From: Vulcanimicrobiota bacterium
GTDB lineage: Bacteria; Vulcanimicrobiota; Xenobia; Xenobiales; JADMJV01
Assembly (NCBI GenBank): GCA_019637395.1
Contig: JAHBVR010000020.1
Location: forward strand, 80,087 to 144,086
Reading direction: 5' to 3'
DNA: 64,000 nt
In this document: positions 34,570 to 43,499 of the stretch, piece by piece
Layout of the letters: the number at the start of each line of letters is the position of its first letter
Position numbering within the stretch: the first letter of the stretch is position 1
Position numbers and translations under genes: made by a program
Notes under the pieces: generated by a model
Told to the model about the DNA's origin: nothing
Seen by the model: only the letters and a program-made list of their open reading frames with translations
Databases searched by the model: none

Positions 34570-34680
34570 GGGCCCAGATTAGGACCCTGAGGCCACCCAA
34601 GCAAGAGAAAACGGCATTCTTGATGCTTTCTTGTGGGAAGCTCCGGTAGTATTTTTCGCGGGGACGGGAAGGACGGGACT

Positions 34681-36003
34681 ATGAATTCATTACCTTGGAG
34701 CATTTCGCCCGACAATCGCGCCTGGCGCTATGCCGTGGCCGTGCTGGGAGTGGGGCTGATGGGGCTGTGCCTGGCCCAGGGCGGCGACGTCGTCTCCGAG
34801 GACAATGAAATGCTTCTCTATTTGGCCGGCCTGGTTTTCTCCGCCCTCTACCTGGGCCGGGGACCGACCCGGGCGGCCACCATCACCACCCTGTTTATTC
34901 TCAATGTGGGCCACATTCATCCGGGCTTCCGCATCGGCTTCCACAAATTCCAGTATGTCATCTCTTTCGCCATCTTTCTGGTGCTCAGCGACCAGATCGC
35001 ACGCCTGGCCGACAACGTGCGCCGCGAAGCCTGGCAATCTCAGGAACTTTATTTCTTCACCCAGGAATGCGCCAAGCTGACCAGTCCCCAACGGGTTCTG
35101 GAGCTGCTCTGCCAACACGCGCGGCGTTCCTGTGGGCTGGAGTTGTCTGCCAGTCTGGCCATTTTGAAGGGGACACCGCTACAGACCCCGCGTGGGATCT
35201 ACGGTTGGGTCACGCCGGCCATCCGCGGCAATTTGCTGCTGGACAGTCTTCAGGCCCAAACAGCGCTGGCGCTCGAGCGCATTGTCCAGAGCGAGCGCTC
35301 GCGCCAGGCCTCGATTTTGGAGGCCACGCAGAAGCTGCAGAGCACGTTGATCAACTCCATTTCGCACGACTTACAGACTCCTTTGAGCAGTATCCGGGGC
35401 TCGGTGGACACGCTGAAAACCTGCGCCCTCCCCGATCAAGACCGCCAGGTGTTGCTGGATCTGGCCTCAGGCCAGATCGGACGCTTGCAAAAGCTGGTGC
35501 AGAATATCCTCAACCTTTCCAAAATCGAGGCCGGGGGTCTGACGCTGTGCCTGCGCTGGATTTCGGTGGAAGAGATGGTGGCCGGCGTGGTGGAGGGCTT
35601 CCCGCAAGCCGCTCAGGCGCGCATTCGCTGGCAGGTGGCCGAGGAAATTCCCGAGGTTCAGGCGGACTTTTCGCTGCTCAGCCAGTTGCTTTCCAACTTG
35701 CTCGACAATGCCCTGAAGTTCAGTCAAGGGCCGGTCGGAGTGGAGGTCACGGCCAGAAACGGCAAGGTATTTTTGAGCGTGAGCGACCAGGGCTGCGGCG
35801 TGGAGCCGGCCGATCGCGAGAAGATTTTTGAACGTTTTTATCGGGGCCAGACGCCGCGGCACGTGCCGGGCACGGGACTGGGGCTGAACATTTGCCGGGG
35901 AATTGCCGAGCTTCATCATGCCAGTCTGCGGGTGGAGGCGCTCGAGCCGGGCAGCCGATTCGTGTTGGAGATCCCCCGCAAGCAAGAGGTAGTTGATGTC
36001 TAA
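34681..36003 (+). CDS. KdpD-like sensor histidine kinase (short form)
   Basis: 440 residues from ATG 34681, preceded by GGAAGGACGGGA. Residues ~15-105 contain four hydrophobic segments of DUF4118/KdpD type. A short GAF-like linker (~120-200) follows. The HisKA helix is STLINSISHDLQTPLSSIRG with His229. The HATPase domain (~310-430) has LLSNLLDNALKF, SDQGCGVEP, FERFYRG and GTGLGLNICRG. It lacks the large N-terminal cytoplasmic and Usp domains of true KdpD. With its regulator and pump gene in one operon, it probably senses the exported compound or metal. Confidence 0.88.
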   Translation: MNSLPWSISPDNRAWRYAVAVLGVGLMGLCLAQGGDVVSEDNEMLLYLAGLVFSALYLGRGPTRAATITTLFILNVGHIHPGFRIGFHKFQYVISFAIFLVLSDQIARLADNVRREAWQSQELYFFTQECAKLTSPQRVLELLCQHARRSCGLELSASLAILKGTPLQTPRGIYGWVTPAIRGNLLLDSLQAQTALALERIVQSERSRQASILEATQKLQSTLINSISHDLQTPLSSIRGSVDTLKTCALPDQDRQVLLDLASGQIGRLQKLVQNILNLSKIEAGGLTLCLRWISVEEMVAGVVEGFPQAAQARIRWQVAEEIPEVQADFSLLSQLLSNLLDNALKFSQGPVGVEVTARNGKVFLSVSDQGCGVEPADREKIFERFYRGQTPRHVPGTGLGLNICRGIAELHHASLRVEALEPGSRFVLEIPRKQEVVDV

Positions 36004-36676
36004 AGAGACGATTCTGATCGTAGATGATGAGGAGGCGATCCGGACTTTTCTGCGCATTTCCTTGAAAGGCTCGGGTTATCAGACCCTGGAGGCCGAGAGT
36101 GGCGAGGAAGCCATCGAGATGGTGCGTGGCAGTCAGCCGGATGCGCTGGTGCTGGACATGGTTCTTCCCGACCTGAGCGGGCTGGAGGTGACCCGCGCGT
36201 TGCGCCGTTGGACCTGGGTACCGATTGTGTTCTTGTCGGTTCGTGACGATGAGAAGATCAAAGTGGAAGCCTTGGATGCCGGGGCCGACGACTACCTGTG
36301 TAAGCCCTTTGGCCTGGACGAACTGCTGGCCCGGCTGCGCGCCGCGCTACGGCGCAAACGGGTGATTCCCACGGAGGGAACCATCACCTTTGGGTTGTTG
36401 GAGCTGAATCAGGACACCCGCCAGGTCAGTCTGGCCGGGCAGCGAGTCAATTTGACTCCCAACGAGTTGGCTATTCTGCAAGTGCTGCTGCGCAATCCGG
36501 AAAAGCTTTTGAGCCATCGCCAGATCCTGGTGGACGTGTGGGGCCCGGTTTATGCCGATGAACATCATATGTTGCGGGTAAACATGTCCAATTTGCGCAA
36601 GAAACTGGAGGCGGCCGAGCCCGGCTGCCGCTACCTGGTGAATGAACCCGGCATTGGTTACCGCCTGACGTGTTAG
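35996..36676 (+). CDS. KdpE/OmpR-family response regulator
   Basis: 226 residues from ATG 35996, overlapping the kinase stop by 8 bases. Receiver domain with DDEE (10-13), Asp54 in LVLDMVLPDLSG, and Lys in YLCKPFG. The winged-helix C terminus has LTPNELAILQVLLRNPEKLL, HHMLRVNMSNLRKKLE and VNEPGIGYRL. It is expected to control the adjacent divergent efflux promoters. The stop overlaps the GTG start of the RND gene. Confidence 0.92.
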   Translation: MSKETILIVDDEEAIRTFLRISLKGSGYQTLEAESGEEAIEMVRGSQPDALVLDMVLPDLSGLEVTRALRRWTWVPIVFLSVRDDEKIKVEALDAGADDYLCKPFGLDELLARLRAALRRKRVIPTEGTITFGLLELNQDTRQVSLAGQRVNLTPNELAILQVLLRNPEKLLSHRQILVDVWGPVYADEHHMLRVNMSNLRKKLEAAEPGCRYLVNEPGIGYRLTC

Positions 36677-39600
36677 TCATTCTGCGCGAGCGCTGGTTGG
36701 TGGTGCTGGCCTGTTTCTTGTTGTTTTTGCTGGGACTGGTGTCCTTGCGACACTTGAACATCGAGGCCTATCCCGACCCGGCTCCACCCATGATTGAGCT
36801 GATTACCCAGAAGCCCGGCTGGTCGGCCGAGGAGATGGAGCAACAAATCACGGTTCCACTCGAGGCCAGCCTCAATGGAATGCCTTCTCTCGACCATATT
36901 CGCTCCAGCTCGTTATTCGGGCTCTCCGATATCAAATGCTACTTCCACTACGGCGCCAGCTACCAGGAGGTGCGTCAGGAAGTCCTCAACCGCATTCACA
37001 TGACCGAACTGCCGACCGGAGTCGAGAGCGAGCTCTCACCGCTCTCGACCATCGGCGAGTTGTTTCGCTATCAATTGGTCAGTGATCATCATTCCTTGCT
37101 GGAATTGAAGGAAAGCAACGATTGGATCCTGCGCAGACAGTTCAAACAGGTGCCCGGCGTGATCGATGTGATCAGCTTCGGCGGCGACACCAAGGAGTTT
37201 CACGTGGACCTGGATCCCATGAAGCTGATGCAGTTTCAACTGTCGGTGGATGATGTCATGGATGCCCTGCGCGATGGCAACTCCAACGTGGGCGCCAACT
37301 ATCTGGACATCGGGGCCCAGAGTTACAACGTGCGCGGGGTGGGGTTATTTGGCGGCCTGGCCGACATCGAGAACACCGTAGTGCGCGAGCAAGCCGGGGT
37401 GCCGGTTTTCGTGAGTCAGTTGGGCAACGTGCAGTTGGGGCGTAAGATTCCGATGGGCCGAGTGGGCAAGGACCACCAGGAAGACATCGTCAACGGGGTG
37501 GTTTTGATGCGTCCGGGCGGCCAATCGCTGCCCACGCTGCAGGCCATTCACCGCAAAGTGGCCGAGATCAACAGCGGCAATCTGCTGCCTAAAGGGATGC
37601 GTCTCGAGCCTTACGCCGATCGCAGCAAGTTGATCGAGCGGACCACGGCCACCGTGCAGCATACGCTGGTCAGCGGATTGGTCCTGATCTTTCTGATTTT
37701 ATTGGCGTTTTTGGGAGATTTGCGCGCCTCGCTGGTGGTGGCCTTAACCATTCCGCTGAGTTTGTGCGTGGTTTTTGGGGTGATGGTGCTGACCGGCCAG
37801 TCGGCCAATCTGATCTCCATGGGAGCCATTGATTTCGGGATCATTGTGGACGCCACGGTGATCATGGTGGAGAACATTCATCGCCATTTGTCGTTCAGAT
37901 CCGGAGACAAAGCTGCGATTGTGGCCGAGGCCGCCTCGGAAGTGACCTATCCTATCGTCTTTTCCACCGCCATCATTTTCGTCTCGTTTCTGCCGTTGTT
38001 CACCATGCAGGGAGTGGAGGGCAAGATTTTCGGTCCTATGGCCAGCACCTATGCCCTGGCCTTGGGCGGAGCCTTGTTGCTGGGATTGACTTTGGGGCCG
38101 GTCGGCTCCTTCTTGCTGCTAAAGGTGCCCGAGCACGGCGATCACGACACGTTCATCGTGCGCTGGACCCGGGGGCCCTACAAACGCGCTTTGACCTGGG
38201 TGGTGGATCACCCGCGTTGGCTCGTGGGTATTGCTTCGGTACTGCTCCTGTTATCGGGTCTGATCCTGCCCTTTCTGGGGGGCGAGTTCATGCCCAAGCT
38301 GGAGGAAGGCAATCTCTGGGTGCGCGCTACCATGCCTCCTTCCATCAGCTTCCAGGAGGCCAGCCGGGTGGCCAATCAAGCGCGTGAGATTTTCTTGACC
38401 TTTCCCGAGGTGCGTACGGTGGTCAGCCAGTTGGGTCGTCCCGATGACGGCACCGATCCGATCAGTTTCTCCAACTGCGAATTCTATGTGCCCCTGAAGC
38501 CGGGTCTGAAACACAAGGCGCACCTGGTGGAGCGCCTGGAACGCCGTTTGCATACCTCTTTTCCAGGTGTGGACTTCAACTTTTCCCAGGCCATTGAAGA
38601 CAATGTCAAAGAGGCGATGTCGGGCGTCAAGGGCGAGAATTCCCTCAAATTGGTGGGCGCCGACCTGGCGATGCTGGAAAAGCTGGCCGGGCAGATCGAG
38701 GCGGCCCTTCGGGACGTTCCGGGTGTTCGCGATCTGGGCACCATTCATCTGTTGGGTCAGCCCAGTCTGAGCATCGTCACCGACCGGCTGGCGGCGGCTC
38801 GCTATGGGGTATCCATCGAAGACGTCAATTCGGCGGTCAGTGCTTCGATTGGCGGCAGCGCGGCCACCCAGGTGCTCGAGGGGGACCGGCGCTTTGATGT
38901 GGTGGTTCGCTTCCAACGGCCTTACCGGGCGGGTCCCCAAGAGATTGCACGTATTCCCATTCGCTCGCGCAGCGGCGCCATGATCCCGCTGTCCCAGCTG
39001 GCGCGTATCGAAACGGGCAGTGGCGCCGGGGTTATCTACCGCGAGGACAATCAGCGCTATATTCCGCTGAAGTTCAGCGTCCGCGATCGCGATTTGACTT
39101 CGACCATCGCCGAAGTGAAGGCGCGCATCGAGAGCCGGGTGCGCTTTCCCGAGGGTTATGCGTTTTCCCTCAGCGGAGAGTACGAGCAGCTGCAGCAGGC
39201 CATGGCCCGCCTGGCGGTGGTGGTTCCGATTACGCTGGCCCTGATTTTGTTGCTATTGACGCGCACTTTCGGCTCTTTTCGGGATGCTCTCCTGGTGCTG
39301 GCCACGGTGCCTTTTGCCGCTATCGGCGGCGTGTTGGGGTTGCTTTCAGGGCGAATTACCTTATCCATTTCGGCGGCGGTGGGCTTCATCTCGCTCTTTG
39401 GGGTAACGGTGCTGCAGGGCGTGCTCTTTCTCTCCCGCGTGCGCCAGCTACACGCTTCCGGATTGGAGAATCGGGCGGCCATATTGCGCGCCGGGGAGCT
39501 GCTCTTGCGCCCGGTGCTGATGGTGGCGGCCGGAGCCGGTATCGGTTTGCTACCGGCGGCCCTGTCCTCGGGCATCGGCTCGGAGACGCAGAGACCGCTG

Positions 39601-39852
39601 GCCACGGTGGTGGTGGGCGGGATGATCAGTTGCTTTTTTGTGATTTTGCTGGTGCTGCCGGCGTTACTTCGCCTGGCGGCGCAGGCGCCACTCCAGGCCG
39701 GCCCAGAGCAAGCCCAGGGCCAGGGTCAGGACTCCCACGGCGTTGGAAGAGGGGGCACCGAAAGCACAACCGCCCAGACAAAGCTTGAGCAGTCCCAGGC
39801 CCCGGTTGATATCCTTGGGCCAGCGTCCGAAACCGGCCAGCAATTGGAGTAG
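36670..39852 (+). CDS. RND efflux transporter, heavy-metal/CusA-like
   Basis: 1060 residues, 12 membrane segments and two large periplasmic loops. TM4 carries the proton-relay acidic residues in SMGAIDFGIIVDATVIMVEN, the form typical of HME-type (CusA/CzcA) pumps. Conserved NIEAYPDPAPPMIELITQKP and SGEYEQLQQAMARL are also family-like. Start GTG 36670 overlaps the regulator stop. The last ~55 residues (after LLRLAAQ) are low-complexity Gln/Gly-rich and lie antisense to a small membrane-protein gene, so the functional C terminus is probably near 39690. The adaptor and outer-membrane channel are encoded divergently at 32012-34569. Confidence 0.92.
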   Translation: MLVILRERWLVVLACFLLFLLGLVSLRHLNIEAYPDPAPPMIELITQKPGWSAEEMEQQITVPLEASLNGMPSLDHIRSSSLFGLSDIKCYFHYGASYQEVRQEVLNRIHMTELPTGVESELSPLSTIGELFRYQLVSDHHSLLELKESNDWILRRQFKQVPGVIDVISFGGDTKEFHVDLDPMKLMQFQLSVDDVMDALRDGNSNVGANYLDIGAQSYNVRGVGLFGGLADIENTVVREQAGVPVFVSQLGNVQLGRKIPMGRVGKDHQEDIVNGVVLMRPGGQSLPTLQAIHRKVAEINSGNLLPKGMRLEPYADRSKLIERTTATVQHTLVSGLVLIFLILLAFLGDLRASLVVALTIPLSLCVVFGVMVLTGQSANLISMGAIDFGIIVDATVIMVENIHRHLSFRSGDKAAIVAEAASEVTYPIVFSTAIIFVSFLPLFTMQGVEGKIFGPMASTYALALGGALLLGLTLGPVGSFLLLKVPEHGDHDTFIVRWTRGPYKRALTWVVDHPRWLVGIASVLLLLSGLILPFLGGEFMPKLEEGNLWVRATMPPSISFQEASRVANQAREIFLTFPEVRTVVSQLGRPDDGTDPISFSNCEFYVPLKPGLKHKAHLVERLERRLHTSFPGVDFNFSQAIEDNVKEAMSGVKGENSLKLVGADLAMLEKLAGQIEAALRDVPGVRDLGTIHLLGQPSLSIVTDRLAAARYGVSIEDVNSAVSASIGGSAATQVLEGDRRFDVVVRFQRPYRAGPQEIARIPIRSRSGAMIPLSQLARIETGSGAGVIYREDNQRYIPLKFSVRDRDLTSTIAEVKARIESRVRFPEGYAFSLSGEYEQLQQAMARLAVVVPITLALILLLLTRTFGSFRDALLVLATVPFAAIGGVLGLLSGRITLSISAAVGFISLFGVTVLQGVLFLSRVRQLHASGLENRAAILRAGELLLRPVLMVAAGAGIGLLPAALSSGIGSETQRPLATVVVGGMISCFFVILLVLPALLRLAAQAPLQAGPEQAQGQGQDSHGVGRGGTESTTAQTKLEQSQAPVDILGPASETGQQLE

Positions 39853-39960
39853 GCCGTAAAGGATCAGGAAGAAAAATGACACGTAGATCGAACCGAAGAA
39901 TGCCATGGCCAGTCCACCCTGAATGAGGATGCCCAAAATTTCCTGGTCGGCTTGAGTCAC
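39664..39960 (-). CDS. Small membrane protein, antisense to the RND gene tail
   Basis: 98 residues with three hydrophobic stretches (LGILIQGGLAMAFFGSIYVS, FFFLILYGLLQLLAGFG, VGVLTLALGLLWAGLEWRL) and a GCAFGAP loop. The composition is that of a genuine small integral membrane protein. It overlaps the last 189 bases of the RND gene on the other strand. No family recognised. Confidence 0.55.
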   Translation of the reverse strand: MTQADQEILGILIQGGLAMAFFGSIYVSFFFLILYGLLQLLAGFGRWPKDINRGLGLLKLCLGGCAFGAPSSNAVGVLTLALGLLWAGLEWRLRRQAK

Positions 39961-40142
39961 GGTCTACGCCCCTCGAGAGGTTTTATCTGACACAAAACGG
40001 TTACATTCCGTTAACTCCCGAGCGCTCCGTTTTGGAATCGCTCAGGCTTCGACTGGTATTCTTTGTCTATCGGTGATACCTCTCCGGTAGCACCGATTTC
40101 AATTGAACGTTGAAGGTCGCTCCCTCTGAATAAGTAAAGTCG

Positions 40143-40175
40143 CCTCGCTGGTCTTCGACCGCGGGGTATTTTTTT
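40143..40175 (+). terminator. Intrinsic terminator
   Basis: A stem of CCTCGC/GCGGGG plus GGTC/GACC with a TTC loop and one bulged T is followed by TATTTTTTT. It fits a rho-independent terminator for plus-strand transcription from the sensor/regulator/RND operon, 290 bases past its last stop. Confidence 0.7.
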
Positions 40176-40188
40176 GGGCGCCGGGTCT

Positions 40189-40764
40189 TCAGGGACTGAC
40201 CCAGGGAGCGACTTCCAGGTGGCCCAGATATTCGGCCAGAAATTTGCCGTCTTCCTCGGGAGTGACCGGGGCATCGGCCATAACGGTGATGAGCTTGTTG
40301 GGTAGTTTGGGGTTCTGAGCCAGCACCAGGAAATCGATTTTGCTGCGGCCGTCCGGGAAGTGCACCTGGCGCTGCAGCACCTGAATAGGACCCAGGTGGG
40401 TGGCCATTTCGGGAAGGCTTTCTTGATCGACCACGGCCTGGCTTTTGCGATCCTGCTTGGCGCGGAAGTCTTTGAGAGCGGTCTGCATATCCTTGGGCTT
40501 CTCTTTGGGAGCAGGGTTTTCGAAAAGCATGAGCAGGCGCTGCCCACCTTTTTCCCGGTAGGTCACGCCGCGCATGCCCATGGTGAAGGCCTCGCCGGTG
40601 CCAAATCCCGTGGGAGGAACGGCACCGGGAGCGATTTCGCCGGCCAGGGCGGCTTTCTTGGCGGGATCGTCGACGATGCTGTGTTTAAAAAAATGATAGA
40701 CCGTATAGGCGGTGACGTAGAGAAAGAAGGCCAGGAAAGCAAAGCCGAGGATGAGTTTGCGCAT
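40189..40764 (-). CDS. Membrane-anchored protein of unknown function
   Basis: 191 residues from ATG 40764. An N-terminal membrane anchor (KLILGFAFLAFFLYVTAYTV) is followed by an extracytoplasmic domain (GEAFTMGMRGVTYREKGGQR, VHFPDGRSKIDFLVLAQNPK). Upstream in-frame codons to 40926 are not coding-like. No family recognised. It starts about 105 bases from the divergent aminotransferase gene. Confidence 0.65.
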   Translation of the reverse strand: MRKLILGFAFLAFFLYVTAYTVYHFFKHSIVDDPAKKAALAGEIAPGAVPPTGFGTGEAFTMGMRGVTYREKGGQRLLMLFENPAPKEKPKDMQTALKDFRAKQDRKSQAVVDQESLPEMATHLGPIQVLQRQVHFPDGRSKIDFLVLAQNPKLPNKLITVMADAPVTPEEDGKFLAEYLGHLEVAPWVSP

Positions 40765-40869
40765 AGGTCTTGGTTTAGCTCCGAGGTGGCTGAGTTCCTG
40801 GGGGCGGGCCCACATTGTACTCCTACATTGTCTCTGTCCAAATAGAGCGGCTGGGACTACAATTGGAGG

Positions 40870-42015
40870 ATGAAAGACACACTGAGCCTCACCTGGGAAC
40901 ATCGCTTCGCTTCGCGCGCCGACCATATGAAGAGTTCAGCCATCCGCGAGCTGCTGAAACTGGCGGAACAGCCCGACTTCATCTCGTTCGCCGGCGGCTT
41001 TCCCGCCCCCGAATTCTTCCCGGCCCGGGAAATCGCCGCCATCGTTGACGGCATCTGTGATTCCGATTCCCTGCAATATGGACCCACCGAGGGCTATCGG
41101 CCCTTGCGCCAGCTTTGGGCGGACCGGCTGAACCGCAAGGTGGAGGAAGTCGTCATCACCACCGGGTCCCAGCAGGCATTGGACCTGCTCGGCAAAGTCT
41201 TGGTGGAACCGCAGTCCACCGTGCTGGTGGAGAACCCGACTTATCTGGCCGCACTGCAGGCCTGGCGGGTCTACGGGGCCAAATTCGCCGGCACCGCCCT
41301 GGATGAGAACGGTCTGCAGGTGGACAAGTTGCCCACCCAGGGACAATTTCTTTACACGATTCCCACCTTCCAGAATCCCAGCGGAGCCACCCTGAGCCTG
41401 GAGCGCCGGCATGCTCTGATAGAATGGTCGCAACGGCAGCAGATCCCGGTGATTGAAGACGACCCCTACGGAGCGCTGCGCTTTGACGGCGAGCCGCTGC
41501 CGCGGCTGGTCGAGTTGGATCCTCAGGTGATCCACCTTTCCACCTATTCCAAGACGCTGGCTCCTTCGCTGCGGGTGGGTGTGCTGGTGGGACCGGCTCC
41601 CTTGCTCTGCAAACTGGTACAGGCCAAGCAGGCCACCGATTTGCACACCTCCACGCTGAATCAGCGCATCGCTTATGAACTGGATATCAATGGTTATATA
41701 GAAAAGCATGTGCTGGACCTGCGGCGCGTCTATAAGGAGCGCCGCGACGCCATGGTGGCGGCGGTGCGCAAGTATTTTCCGCCCCACGCCAGGATGATCG
41801 TGCCCCAGGGAGGGATGTTCTTGTGGGTCACCCTGGACCCGGACTTTGACTCGGTGGCCTGCCTGGAGCGCTGCGTGGCCCATAAAGTGGCTTATGTGCC
41901 CGGCAGCAACTTCCACCCCTACGGAGCGGATGCGCACACGGTGCGGCTGAACTTTTCCAACACCAAACCGGATCTGATCGAAGAGGGCATCCGCAGGATA
42001 GCCGAAGAGCTGTAG
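40870..42015 (+). CDS. PLP-dependent class I/II aminotransferase (LysN/2-aminoadipate type)
   Basis: 381 residues. Fold-type I features: ISFAGGFPAPEFFP near the N terminus, YGPTEGYRPLRQLWADR, TTGSQQALDLLGK, PTFQNPSGATLS, and DDPYGALRF with the pyridine-N Asp. The Schiff-base Lys lies in STYSKTLAPSLRVG and a late Arg in TVRLNFSN. Family members transaminate 2-aminoadipate, aromatic or branched amino acids. It abuts the MocR-type regulator/aminotransferase with no gap, and that protein has the same catalytic fold. Confidence 0.9.
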   Translation: MKDTLSLTWEHRFASRADHMKSSAIRELLKLAEQPDFISFAGGFPAPEFFPAREIAAIVDGICDSDSLQYGPTEGYRPLRQLWADRLNRKVEEVVITTGSQQALDLLGKVLVEPQSTVLVENPTYLAALQAWRVYGAKFAGTALDENGLQVDKLPTQGQFLYTIPTFQNPSGATLSLERRHALIEWSQRQQIPVIEDDPYGALRFDGEPLPRLVELDPQVIHLSTYSKTLAPSLRVGVLVGPAPLLCKLVQAKQATDLHTSTLNQRIAYELDINGYIEKHVLDLRRVYKERRDAMVAAVRKYFPPHARMIVPQGGMFLWVTLDPDFDSVACLERCVAHKVAYVPGSNFHPYGADAHTVRLNFSNTKPDLIEEGIRRIAEEL

Positions 42016-43467
42016 ATGCTGCTTGTTCTCGATCGCTCCGACTCCCAGCCGCTCTACCGGCAGTTGTCGTTGCAGCTCAAAGGGTTGATCGAGAACGGCA
42101 CTCTGGCTCCCGGCAGCCGGTTACCCACGGTGCGCCAGCTGGCCGAGGATCACGGGTTGACCCGCCTGACGGTGCAAAGCGCCTTCGCCGAACTGCAAGA
42201 TCAGGGATGGATTCAGTCCACGGTGGGACGGGGGACGTTCGTTTCAGACAAGACCCCCAGCCCGCCGCCCTCGCGCCTGCAGATCGCCGGCTCTTTGGCC
42301 GAACTGCTGGAAGCGGGCGATCGTCCGGCTCGCTACCAGTTGGCGCAGGCGGCGCCCTGCGAGGAGTTCTTTCCCAAGCGCGATTGGAAGGCCTGTCTGC
42401 AGGCGGCCATGCACCAGGAAGGCAGCCTGAACTACGGAACCATCCAGGGGGACGAGGGCTTGCGCTCGCAGATCAGCCGGGTGCTCTTGGAGCGAGGATT
42501 GCAGGTTCCCCCCGAGCAGATCTTGGTCACCCATGGAGCGCAGCAGGGCATGGACCTGGTGATACGCGCCCTGAGCCGGCCTTCGCAACCGGTTCTTTTA
42601 GAAACCCCCTGCTATCCGGGAGCGCTCGAATTGCTGCACACCCTGTCGCGCCCCTGCCTGGAAGTGCCGGTGGAGAACGGCGGTCCCTCTTTAAGGCTCT
42701 TAGAAGAACAGTGCCGGCGCCACCGGCCCTCTTTGCTCTACACGGTGCCCACTTTTCAGAACCCCACCGGCCTGCTGACCAGTCCGGCCCACCGGGCCGG
42801 CTTGCTGCAGCTGGCCCAGCGTTATGACTTTTGGATTTTGGAAGACGATGTCTGGGGCTTTTTGAACTACACGCCCAGTTTGCCGCCGCCACTCAAGGCT
42901 CAGGACCGCCACCATCGGGTGATTTATGTCTCGAGTTTTTCCAAGACTTTGATGCCGGCCTTGCGGGTCGGCCTGGTGGTGGCCAGCGAAGAAGTGCTGC
43001 AGGCGCTGAGCCAAAAGAAGCATGCTTCCGATCTGGTGTGTTCGTTGTTGTTGCAGCGGGCGCTGGCGGAGTATTTAAAAAGGGGCCTGTTCCAGCCGCA
43101 TTTGCAAAAGGTGGTGCCGCTTTACCGGCAGCGTCGCGACGCTCTCTATGGAGCGTTGCAGAAGCATTTGGGACAATGCCGTTTCAGCCAGCCGCCGGGT
43201 GGTCTGTCGCACTGGCTGCAGTTGCCGGCCGGCGTGGAGGAGCAGGAGTTGTACCAGGAGGCCTGCTCGCAGGGACTGGTGTGCGCGCGCGGCGAGGCAT
43301 TTTATCCCAGCCCGCGCGGCGGGCATTTGCGGCTGAGCTTTGGAGGGCACTCCCCGGCCGAGCTGGAGGCGGCGGCGGCCTTGCTGGGGCAGTTGCTGGC
43401 CGGCCTGGAGCGGCGCGGGGCCTTGCTGCGCCAGCGCACGCGGTTACGCGCCAATCCGCTAGTGTAG
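42016..43467 (+). CDS. MocR/PdxR-type regulator (GntR HTH fused to aminotransferase domain)
   Basis: 483 residues. The N-terminal GntR winged helix (PLYRQLSLQLKGLIENGTLA, RLPTVRQLAEDHGLTRLTVQ) is joined to a class-I aminotransferase domain. That domain has ILVTHGAQQGMDLVIRALSR, PTFQNPTGLL, LEDDVWGFLNY and the PLP Lys in SSFSKTLMPALRVG. Such proteins sense PLP or an amino-acid external aldimine and control neighbouring metabolic genes. Its ATG follows the aminotransferase stop directly, so the two are translationally coupled. The second half, EAAAALLGQLLAGLERRGAL, is a normal end. Confidence 0.9.
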   Translation: MLLVLDRSDSQPLYRQLSLQLKGLIENGTLAPGSRLPTVRQLAEDHGLTRLTVQSAFAELQDQGWIQSTVGRGTFVSDKTPSPPPSRLQIAGSLAELLEAGDRPARYQLAQAAPCEEFFPKRDWKACLQAAMHQEGSLNYGTIQGDEGLRSQISRVLLERGLQVPPEQILVTHGAQQGMDLVIRALSRPSQPVLLETPCYPGALELLHTLSRPCLEVPVENGGPSLRLLEEQCRRHRPSLLYTVPTFQNPTGLLTSPAHRAGLLQLAQRYDFWILEDDVWGFLNYTPSLPPPLKAQDRHHRVIYVSSFSKTLMPALRVGLVVASEEVLQALSQKKHASDLVCSLLLQRALAEYLKRGLFQPHLQKVVPLYRQRRDALYGALQKHLGQCRFSQPPGGLSHWLQLPAGVEEQELYQEACSQGLVCARGEAFYPSPRGGHLRLSFGGHSPAELEAAAALLGQLLAGLERRGALLRQRTRLRANPLV

Positions 43468-43499
43468 GATCCGGGGCGGTTTCCGTGGAATATCGGGGG

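Noticed and set aside
42831-43499. Long upstream extension of the glycine-zipper protein
   Set aside because: It overlaps the MocR gene in another frame and has shadow-like composition.
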